This document shows positions 1-5,548 of a DNA stretch of 6,974 bases, in pieces (position 1 is the first letter of the stretch; each line of letters opens with the position of its first letter). Source of the stretch: Bacteroidota bacterium (GTDB taxonomy: Bacteria > Bacteroidota > Bacteroidia > B-17B0 > Aurantibacillaceae); NCBI GenBank assembly GCA_005800865.1, contig SYEI01000295.1, forward strand, positions 1-6,974. The letters run 5' to 3'. Below the pieces are notes generated by a model. It did no database searches. It worked only from the letters and a program-made list of their open reading frames with translations, and was not told the DNA's origin. A program made the position numbers and the translations under genes.

Positions 1-1
1 A

Positions 2-1993
2 GTAACTGTATTAAAAAACTTTGCTGGACCTAATGGTCAACCAATATCATCTCCGATAGAAGCGCCTAACGGAAGACTGTATGGTTTAGCTAATAATATT
101 GCATATCACTATGATCCAGTGGCAATGACCTATAGTTTAATGACTGGTTTTGGAATAACACCAGGCGCCCCTACAGGTCAACTCACATTAGCACCTAATG
201 GATACATGTACGGTTTAAATACAAATGGAGGAATAGGTGGAGTGGGGGCTATACTTAGATTTGACCCTGCTACAAATGGTTACAACAAAGTGGCTGATTT
301 TAGTAGTAATTTTTTTAATATAATGGGAAAAAGCCCTCACGGAACATTAAGTTTGGCCCCTGACGGAAACTTATATGGCGTAACTACCGAGGGTGGGTTA
401 TATAATTATGGAGTTATTTTTAAATTTAACCCTTCAAATAACACACTTAGTAAAGTTTTTGATTTTAACGGCATAAACGGCAGAACCTCGTTTTATACCC
501 AATTTCTAAGCCCATGTCAGTCGCTAATAAATATAAACGGTCCAGTTCAGTTGTGCTCAGGTTCTGGTCAATCAGTTTTTTATAATGTGCCATTAGCAGT
601 GGGTTCTACATATACTTGGACGTCTTTACCTAGCGTGTTAATTAGTGGAAATACTAATTCAAATAGTATTACACTAAATCTCAGTGGTCTTTCAGTGGGT
701 ATTTACACACTGTCGCTATCTTCAACTAATGCTTGTAGTATGTCACTTTCATCATCATTAACTTTAACCGTAAATCCCGCTTCATCTCTTCCCACAGTTT
801 CCATTTCTGGTAACACAAATGTTTGCGAGGGTTCAAGTGTTACGTTCACTGCTTCCGGTGTAAATACATATACTTGGAGCGAAGGTATAACAAATCCAGT
901 GTTTAATACTATACCAGTTTCCAATACAACTTATAGTGTAATGGGTGAGGATTTAAATAACTGTATTGTAACGGAAACAATAGCAGTTACAGTTGATCAA
1001 ACATGCACTGACGTATGGCCAGGTGATGCCAACAGCGATGGCTTAGCAGATAATTTAGATGTGTTAGAACTTGGATTACATTATACTCAAACAGGAACAC
1101 CAAGAGCAAATACAAGTAATGTTTGGCAATCCTATTATTCAAATAGTTGGACTGGAACTATCACCAATGGTAAAAATTTAAATCACAGTGATTGTAATGG
1201 AGACGGAACAATTAACGATGATGATACCTTGGCGATATTTAATAATTATGGATTAACTCATGCATTTAAACCTGCACAAACCAATTCGGTTAATCCTCAA
1301 TTAAGTATTGTACCTGATCAGGCTGCTGTTTTAAAAGGAACGTGGGGCACCGCATCTATTTATTTAGGAGATGCTAATACAAATATTAATAATATTAATG
1401 GTTTGGCTTTTACAATTGATTTGGATAACAGTTTAATTGAAACCAATAGCGTTTATATAGAGTATCAAAATTCGTTTATTGATGTTGGACAAAATTTACA
1501 TTTTAGAAAATTAGATTTTGCTAATGGCAAAATATATACGGCTACAACACATACAATAAATAATAACGTAAATGGTTATGGAAAAATAGCAACGCTGCAT
1601 TACCAGATCAAATCTACTTTAACAAGTGCTGAGGTTTTAAATTTAGGAATATCACAAGCTAATCAATCAGATGCTTTGGGAACAATATCCTCACTAACTT
1701 CCAATACGAGCTCCTTAACAGCCACAATAGATGTTGGCTTACAGGAATTCTTAAATAGTAGCACTATTTTTATAAGTCCAAACCCAAACAACGGTTTACT
1801 AACAATCAACTCAAAAACTGAACTTCAAAAAATAGAAGTAATTTCTATAACTGGCGCATTGTTGTTAAGTGAAACTCCAACTAACGTTTCTCATACATTG
1901 CATTTAGAAAATTTCTCTAACGGAATTTATTTTGTGAATGTATATCAGAACGATAGAATTGTGAAGAGAGAGAAAATTGTTTTGAATAAGTAA
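2..1993 (+). CDS. T9SS-secreted multidomain protein, 5' partial (propeller repeats, PKD/Ig-like, dockerin-like, cohesin-like, sorting tail)
   Basis: The frame is open from base 2 with no convincing start (the GTG at 119 lies inside a repeat), so the N-terminus and signal peptide lie off the left edge; 663 residues are visible. Residues 1-160 hold about three repeats of the type P.G.LYGL..GG..G.G.I..FDP, like the TIGR03803 propeller repeat. Residues 174-258 resemble a PKD-like domain (TYTWTSLP) and 264-333 an Ig-like domain (VTFTASGVNTYTWS). Two EF-hand-type loops fit the dockerin pattern DxNxDGxxxxxD: DANSDGLADNLD (342-353) and DCNGDGTINDDD (397-408). Residues 433-579 form a beta-rich region resembling cohesin. 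Residues 588-663 are a type A sorting domain (ISPNPNNGLLTI, then GIYFVNVY, final KREKIVLNK). By family knowledge it is exported by the Sec system and T9SS to the cell surface or medium. The domain calls are by eye; the sorting tail is the surest. Substrate and function are unknown; adhesion or a structural role is only a guess. Confidence 0.85.
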   Translation, partial: VTVLKNFAGPNGQPISSPIEAPNGRLYGLANNIAYHYDPVAMTYSLMTGFGITPGAPTGQLTLAPNGYMYGLNTNGGIGGVGAILRFDPATNGYNKVADFSSNFFNIMGKSPHGTLSLAPDGNLYGVTTEGGLYNYGVIFKFNPSNNTLSKVFDFNGINGRTSFYTQFLSPCQSLININGPVQLCSGSGQSVFYNVPLAVGSTYTWTSLPSVLISGNTNSNSITLNLSGLSVGIYTLSLSSTNACSMSLSSSLTLTVNPASSLPTVSISGNTNVCEGSSVTFTASGVNTYTWSEGITNPVFNTIPVSNTTYSVMGEDLNNCIVTETIAVTVDQTCTDVWPGDANSDGLADNLDVLELGLHYTQTGTPRANTSNVWQSYYSNSWTGTITNGKNLNHSDCNGDGTINDDDTLAIFNNYGLTHAFKPAQTNSVNPQLSIVPDQAAVLKGTWGTASIYLGDANTNINNINGLAFTIDLDNSLIETNSVYIEYQNSFIDVGQNLHFRKLDFANGKIYTATTHTINNNVNGYGKIATLHYQIKSTLTSAEVLNLGISQANQSDALGTISSLTSNTSSLTATIDVGLQEFLNSSTIFISPNPNNGLLTINSKTELQKIEVISITGALLLSETPTNVSHTLHLENFSNGIYFVNVYQNDRIVKREKIVLNK

Positions 1994-2003
1994 ATTTTGA
2001 CTA

Positions 2004-2050
2004 ACACCTGTCAGGTTTATAGCAAACCGCTTAGTAAACCTGACAGGTGT
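2004..2050. repeat. Perfect 16-bp inverted repeat between convergent genes
   Basis: The left arm ACACCTGTCAGGTTTA (2004-2019) is an exact reverse complement of 2035-2050, around a 15-base loop. Each arm also holds its own small palindrome, ACCTG-T-CAGGT and ACCTG-A-CAGGT. It starts 10 bases after the stop of the secreted protein gene and ends 11 bases before the stop of the lipoprotein gene. It could therefore fold in either transcript and end both. No strong T-run follows either arm, so a dispersed palindromic element that doubles as a stabiliser or terminator is equally possible. Confidence 0.8.
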
Positions 2051-2061
2051 ATAGAAGTTAA

Positions 2062-2532
2062 CTACTTCACTTCCGTTGTATCGCCAAGGCTTTTAAAAGC
2101 TTCATCAACTTCAGCAACTATTTTTTCGTAGTCACTTTTTACAGAAGCAATTTCAGGTTTCATTAATTCTAATTCATCCAATTGTGCTGTGTAATCTTTC
2201 TCCACTTGTTTTGCATCTCCTGAATTGGTTTTCACTTGCTCAACTAAAGTTTTATTTTTTTCAATCATTAATTCCAAACGTGTAATTAATGGATTGATTT
2301 TTTCGGAGAGCTTAGTAAATAAACTATCGTTAGTATTGGCATTTGTAATCGTGTCTGAAAAGGCTACAGATGATAGCTCCGAACGGTAAGACACTAAAAG
2401 AGAATCTTGTTGTTTTAACTCTGTTTGTGTAGCTTCTATTTTTTGAACGAATGCATCTGTATCATCAAAACAAGATGTCATACTAAATACTAAAACAATA
2501 GAAGTGGCGATTGTTGCAATGGTAGTTTTCAT
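2062..2532 (-). CDS. Small putative lipoprotein with coiled-coil body
   Basis: This 156-residue protein is not one I recognise by family. Residues 1-20 form a lipoprotein signal peptide: Lys2, a hydrophobic run (IATIATSIVLVFS), then MTSC with Cys21 as the likely lipidated residue. Met at -3 is less usual than Leu. The mature end reads CFDDTD; acidic residues just after the cysteine resemble the lipoprotein export signal that sends some Bacteroidota lipoproteins to the cell surface, but this is inference. Residues 28-150 are rich in Glu, Lys, Gln and Leu and look almost wholly helical, with two likely coiled-coil stretches (about 28-55 and 75-150) split by a Ser/Thr/Asn-rich linker. The start is fixed by the signal peptide. 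It converges on the upstream secreted protein gene and has a long non-coding leader region. No clear TAnnTTTG promoter was found upstream. An enzymatic role looks unlikely because no catalytic motif is visible. Confidence 0.85.
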   Translation of the reverse strand: MKTTIATIATSIVLVFSMTSCFDDTDAFVQKIEATQTELKQQDSLLVSYRSELSSVAFSDTITNANTNDSLFTKLSEKINPLITRLELMIEKNKTLVEQVKTNSGDAKQVEKDYTAQLDELELMKPEIASVKSDYEKIVAEVDEAFKSLGDTTEVK

Positions 2533-2603
2533 GAGGAGTTTTTTAATTGTTTTTAAATAGTCTCATGGTGCTGGCATGTTTTATTTTTCTAGAATTATTG
2601 AAA

Positions 2604-2618
2604 CATGACAGGTTCATG
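2604..2618. repeat. Short inverted repeat, possible decayed copy of the 2004-2050 arm
   Basis: CATGA (2604-2608) and TCATG (2614-2618) are reverse complements around CAGGT. The string AAACATGACAGGT (2601-2613) differs at one base from AAACCTGACAGGT in the right arm of the 2004-2050 inverted repeat, so the two may be related copies of one dispersed element. It lies about 70 bases upstream of the lipoprotein start on that gene's side, where a regulatory site is also possible. Confidence 0.4.
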
Positions 2619-2633
2619 ATTTTTAGTTTTATG

Positions 2634-2657
2634 GTTTAATGATTGATTACATTAAAC
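2634..2657. repeat. Perfect 8-bp inverted repeat
   Basis: GTTTAATG (2634-2641) is the exact reverse complement of CATTAAAC (2650-2657), with an 8-base loop; a G-T pair would lengthen the stem by one. It sits about 100 bases upstream of the lipoprotein start. It could be an operator-type dyad or a weak RNA hairpin; its AT-rich make-up means chance cannot be excluded. Confidence 0.45.
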
Positions 2658-2792
2658 TAATAATTGTAACCCATCATTAACATATATTAAGGATTTGTGA
2701 TAGGTCGCAGATAGCGAAGATTTTTTATCACTGGTTAAGATTTGATACCTGCAATCTAAATAAATCTTTACTAACATCTTTAAATAGCAACA

Positions 2793-2873
2793 CAGATTAA
2801 ACGGATTAGGCAGATAAATGCGGATTAAAAATAATTTCTGCTATTGTAAAATCAGCAGTATCCGCTAAATCCG
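2793..2873. repeat. Periodic GATTA-type repeat with imperfect inverted copy
   Basis: Four related units follow one another every 9-10 bases: CAGATTA (2793), CGGATTA (2802), CAGATAA (2811) and CGGATTA (2821). The segment 2802-2816 pairs with 2859-2873 in inverted orientation (12 of 15 positions), and an inner CTGCT/AGCAG pair (2838-2842, 2854-2858) could cap the fold. Similar strings of ATCTGCG/ATCCGCG type are, from memory, common dispersed intergenic repeats in Bacteroidota genomes. It lies 3' of the minus-strand operon, so as RNA it could form a 3' hairpin. Confidence 0.55.
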
Positions 2874-2935
2874 CGTTCCTATTTTTTATCACACAAGTTC
2901 TTAATAAATCAGTGTTATCGGCGTTCTATTAAAAA

Positions 2936-3958
2936 CTACATCTTTATCTTCCTCAATTCTTTAAATGCAGCACGTTCAATAGCAGCAATGTTATCTAACA
3001 TGTCAGCGCTTTCTAAAAAATCTTTTTGCTCGTTTAATCTGCCTTTAAAAATACGTCCCATATTAATAGCACTTGCGCGCCATAAATCACCTGCTTTTGT
3101 AAATTCATCAGATAGCGTGAGTAGTTTTTGATTACCAGTAATGTCGCTAGCTTGTTCTAAAAATGCGGCATATAAAAAACGGAAGCCTCCGCCACCAGTT
3201 CCAATTTCTTCTTGCATGCGAACTATTTGCCCCATGTACAAACCTGCTTTACGTGGACCTAACTTCTCTCTCCATTTACGAATTTGACGAGCTGTATAGT
3301 TGATGCCATCCACGCCAGCAATTGGCCCTGGAATGTTTAGCATATCAAATGCCGAACGATGAATGGCTTTATAAATTGATTTTTGTAAATGTTCTTTTGA
3401 TACTTGTTTTACGTTTTCAGGATAATACACATGTCCTTTTGGGGCTAGTGGTCCTTTTGCAAAACGTACTTTTAACATGTCTTCTTCAGTAAGCGTGGTA
3501 ACGGTTTCCATCACTGGGTCGCTCACTAAATAATTCCCATTTTCTTTTCCGTAAACTACTAAATTATGGGCGTTAAAATGAAAACGGTATTCGGCAGGAA
3601 AGTATGGTAAGTTGTAAACTCCCACTTGGCAACCAACAGGATTTCCTAATTGTATTTGTTTATTTAAATAATCGTATGCTTCTTTCTCGCTGCTAAATTT
3701 TCTGCGATTTACTTTTATGCCTAATAATTTACTGGCTCTACTAAAAATCCAACCTGGCATACTTCTATATGAAACTGCTGGCCCACCATTGACCATTAAA
3801 AAAGGAATGTGAATATAAAATATACCAGAACCTAAGCCAAACATCAATGGCTCAGTCATGAATTCTAAACCATGATGTCTTAAAAGACCTGTGGCAACAC
3901 CGTTTTCGCAATGAGCGGTTTGAATATGATTGTAGGGTAAAATTAATTTATTATCCAT
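2936..3958 (-). CDS. BtrH_N / DUF4872 domain protein, putative acyltransferase
   Basis: This 340-residue protein matches the two-domain family named after BtrH, which in butirosin synthesis moves an aminoacyl group from a carrier protein onto an aminoglycoside amine. The N-terminal part (about 10-180) shows the family landmarks: AHC with His16-Cys17 (Cys17 a candidate nucleophile), EPLMFGLGSG (36-45), a LGI step (79-81), GNPVGCQVGVYNLPY (105-119), HFNAHNLVVYG (127-137) and a late Asp147. The C-terminal part (about 190-335) fits DUF4872, with the glycine-rich GTGGGGFRFLYAAFLEQA (253-270) and a helical tail. No signal peptide or membrane segment is visible, so it should be cytoplasmic. Its ATG overlaps the end of the upstream gene by 8 bases, which suggests translational coupling. 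It is the last gene of the minus-strand unit. The family assignment is fairly secure; the acyl donor and acceptor are unknown, and no carrier protein gene lies in the window. Confidence 0.85.
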   Translation of the reverse strand: MDNKLILPYNHIQTAHCENGVATGLLRHHGLEFMTEPLMFGLGSGIFYIHIPFLMVNGGPAVSYRSMPGWIFSRASKLLGIKVNRRKFSSEKEAYDYLNKQIQLGNPVGCQVGVYNLPYFPAEYRFHFNAHNLVVYGKENGNYLVSDPVMETVTTLTEEDMLKVRFAKGPLAPKGHVYYPENVKQVSKEHLQKSIYKAIHRSAFDMLNIPGPIAGVDGINYTARQIRKWREKLGPRKAGLYMGQIVRMQEEIGTGGGGFRFLYAAFLEQASDITGNQKLLTLSDEFTKAGDLWRASAINMGRIFKGRLNEQKDFLESADMLDNIAAIERAAFKELRKIKM

Positions 3959-4349
3959 GGAAATTTTTTAATTCCTCTACACTAATGTCAAATGCTTTGG
4001 CGTAGGTTGCTAATTTTGTATCGCTTAAATTTTTAAAAACTGAAGGTTTAAAATGACGTTTGATAGTCCATTTCCAAAATCCAGTATAACCAGAAAGTAA
4101 AGTAATGTCCATTAGTTTTACTTCCATGAAATAAAAAATAGGACTAATCTCTCCATTTTTTACTTGCGCTGCTGCCTCTGCAACTCTTTCTTTAATGTCA
4201 TCCCAAGCATTATCTAAAGCTTGTTTTTTTACATCCCAACCTGTGCTTAAATCAGAAGTATATTTACCATCAGATCCTTTTACGTAACATACTTCACGCG
4301 TAACACCTACCAAAGCAGATGCATCTTGTGGTAAATCTTCTTTTTTCAT
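3951..4349 (-). CDS. Uncharacterised 132-residue protein between ketosynthase and BtrH-like genes
   Basis: I do not recognise a named family. The protein has no signal peptide or membrane segment and should be soluble. Residues 15-40 hold a likely beta segment (GVTREVCYVKGSDGKYTSDL), followed by a long charged helix (about 38-66, VKKQALDNAWDDIKERVAEAA). A strand SPIFYFMEVKLMD (69-81) leads to an aromatic, basic patch, GYTGFWKWTIKRHFKP (87-102). The end, LATYAKAFDISVEELKNF (113-130), resembles the last helices of Cro/CI-type DNA-binding domains, but the rest of such a domain is not evident. The gene begins 10 bases after the ketosynthase stop and overlaps the BtrH-like start by 8 bases, so it is probably made together with both and may be a partner or adaptor of one of them. 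A substrate-binding or carrier role is possible, but no Ser-based phosphopantetheine motif (DSL) is seen, so it is not an ordinary acyl carrier protein. Confidence 0.8.
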   Translation of the reverse strand: MKKEDLPQDASALVGVTREVCYVKGSDGKYTSDLSTGWDVKKQALDNAWDDIKERVAEAAAQVKNGEISPIFYFMEVKLMDITLLSGYTGFWKWTIKRHFKPSVFKNLSDTKLATYAKAFDISVEELKNFHG

Positions 4350-4359
4350 TTGTAAGTAA

Positions 4360-5499
4360 TTAGCAAACGGTTAGTAAGCAGTACGCATAAGTAAAACGCG
4401 CACTTTCGGGAACCATTAATAATATTTTTTGTCCAGCCTTTAATTTACCTGAATTCATTAACTCTTCTACCATCATAAAAATAGAGGCTGAGCCAATGTT
4501 TCCGGTAGAAGATAAATTAGTGAACCATTTTTCTTGTGGAATTTGAATATCGTATTTCAAAATTTCTTCGGCAATTTTCGCTCTGAAAAATTCTGACGAT
4601 AAGTGTGGTAAAAAGTAATCTAATGTAGTGACATCAAATCCTCTTTTGTCCAGTATCTCTTTTAAGTATTTAGTTCCAGTAGGCACAATTTCTCTACCTA
4701 GTAATTTTGTATCTTGTTTAAACGAGAAGATAGATTTTTGCAACCATTCTTCTGGTGTAAATTCTTTCCAGCCTTTGGTGCTTCCGTCTGCATTTTTATC
4801 AGAACCAACATACATGCATGTTTCTAATTGATTAGCGTAAGAACGTATATCTAACCATTCAATTTTTAAGTTGATTGAATTTGGGCGAGGCTTATTTTGT
4901 AACAATAAAGCAGCTGCACCATCAGATAACATCCAACGTAAAAAATCTTTTTCAAAAGCAATGATGGGATTTTGTTCCATTTCTGCTAAACGCTCCGTCT
5001 CTTTTTCGAAGTTGGAAGCGAGCATAAATGAAGATAATTTCTCCGAACCTGTAACAACGGCATTAGTCGTGTTACCTGCTAAAATAGATAAATAACCAGT
5101 TTTTAAAGATTGCATACTAGCACAACAAGAGCCAGATGGAGAAATTAATTCCAAAGGTTGTCCGTGTTTTAATTCGCCATGAACCATTACTGCGTGTGAT
5201 GGCATGTGATTATCGGGCGATGCTGTACCGCAAGCTAATAATTCAATATCTTCTGTTTTAAAATATTCGTCGTTTAATTTTTCAATTGCTAAAGCAGCCA
5301 TTTGGGCATTGGAATGCGTTGAATGGCCATCTTTATCAATAGAGTAATAACGAGTTTTAATACCGTTATTGCGAAGAGTTAATCGTTTTCCTTTTGAAGG
5401 AACACCGTCAATCATCCCTAAATAATCTTCCATATCATCATTGGAAATGGGATCATTAGGTAAAAATTTGGCGGCTTTGGTTATATAAACTCCTTGCAT
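4360..5499 (-). CDS. Beta-ketoacyl-ACP synthase III family protein (FabH/DarB-like)
   Basis: This 379-residue protein has the thiolase fold of ketosynthase III enzymes, which join an acyl starter to a carrier-bound extender or to a second acyl chain. The triad can be placed by eye: Cys125 in SPSGSCCASMQSLK, His299 in DYFLPHLSSEFF and Asn334 in SSTGNIGSASIF. The distance from Cys125 to the VVTGSE strand (28 positions) equals that in E. coli FabH, so the first of the two cysteines is the nucleophile. It is about 50-60 residues longer than housekeeping FabH, with extra sequence around 162-190 and 225-265. Together with the N-terminal LRNNGIKTRYY (42-52), this looks more like specialised DarB-type enzymes of dialkylresorcinol/flexirubin pathways, though no DarA partner is visible. 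It follows tig by 49 bases with no clear promoter of its own and leads the 132-aa and BtrH-like genes. The family is secure; the substrate is inferred only. Confidence 0.9.
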   Translation of the reverse strand: MQGVYITKAAKFLPNDPISNDDMEDYLGMIDGVPSKGKRLTLRNNGIKTRYYSIDKDGHSTHSNAQMAALAIEKLNDEYFKTEDIELLACGTASPDNHMPSHAVMVHGELKHGQPLELISPSGSCCASMQSLKTGYLSILAGNTTNAVVTGSEKLSSFMLASNFEKETERLAEMEQNPIIAFEKDFLRWMLSDGAAALLLQNKPRPNSINLKIEWLDIRSYANQLETCMYVGSDKNADGSTKGWKEFTPEEWLQKSIFSFKQDTKLLGREIVPTGTKYLKEILDKRGFDVTTLDYFLPHLSSEFFRAKIAEEILKYDIQIPQEKWFTNLSSTGNIGSASIFMMVEELMNSGKLKAGQKILLMVPESARFTYAYCLLTVC

Positions 5500-5548
5500 T
5501 ATATGGGGCGTATCTTTTTAAGTATATACAGTTTAAAAGATTGATTGT
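5500..5548 (-). other. 49-base gap between tig and the ketosynthase gene
   Basis: The gap has no TAnnTTTG-type promoter on the minus strand. A weak AT-only inverted repeat (TCTTTTTAA at 5513-5521 with TTAAAAGA at 5533-5540, one bulge) could slow transcription, but it lacks the GC core of a normal terminator. Read-through from tig into the ketosynthase gene therefore seems likely, though a weak internal promoter cannot be excluded. Confidence 0.45.

Larger units (their letters stand above)
2533..2935. other. 403-base non-coding region rich in dyads and repeats
   Basis: No credible reading frame is visible on either strand between the start of the lipoprotein gene and the stop of the BtrH-like gene. 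It must hold the promoter of the lipoprotein gene and the 3' end of the minus-strand operon, but I could not pick out a consensus promoter or a GC-rich terminator. It does contain hairpins at 2604-2618, 2634-2657 and 2705-2717, a periodic repeat with an imperfect inverted copy at 2793-2873, and a 12-base direct repeat ATTTTTTATCAC at 2720-2731 and 2881-2892. No tRNA or other known RNA gene was recognised. Confidence 0.75.

Noticed and set aside
119..121. GTG as the start of the secreted protein
   Set aside because: The frame is open upstream to base 2, and the upstream codons encode another copy of the propeller repeat (APNGRLYGL).
703..924. Minus-strand frame of 73 codons inside the secreted protein gene
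   Set aside because: It is fully antisense to a well-supported domain region and has no recognisable protein features.
2793..2873. CRISPR array
   Set aside because: The units are 7-9 bases long, degenerate and without spacers, far from CRISPR repeat geometry, and no cas genes are present.
3951..4349. Acyl carrier protein role for the 132-aa protein
   Set aside because: No DSL-type phosphopantetheine site is present and the composition is not strongly acidic as in carrier proteins.
4628..5095. Plus-strand frames of 67 and 74 codons opposite the ketosynthase gene
   Set aside because: Both are shadows of conserved ketosynthase coding sequence, with no family resemblance or start signals.
4360..5499. 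Housekeeping fabH
   Set aside because: The protein is some 50-60 residues longer than usual, the active-site surroundings differ (SGSCCAS), and the gene context is not that of fatty acid synthesis.
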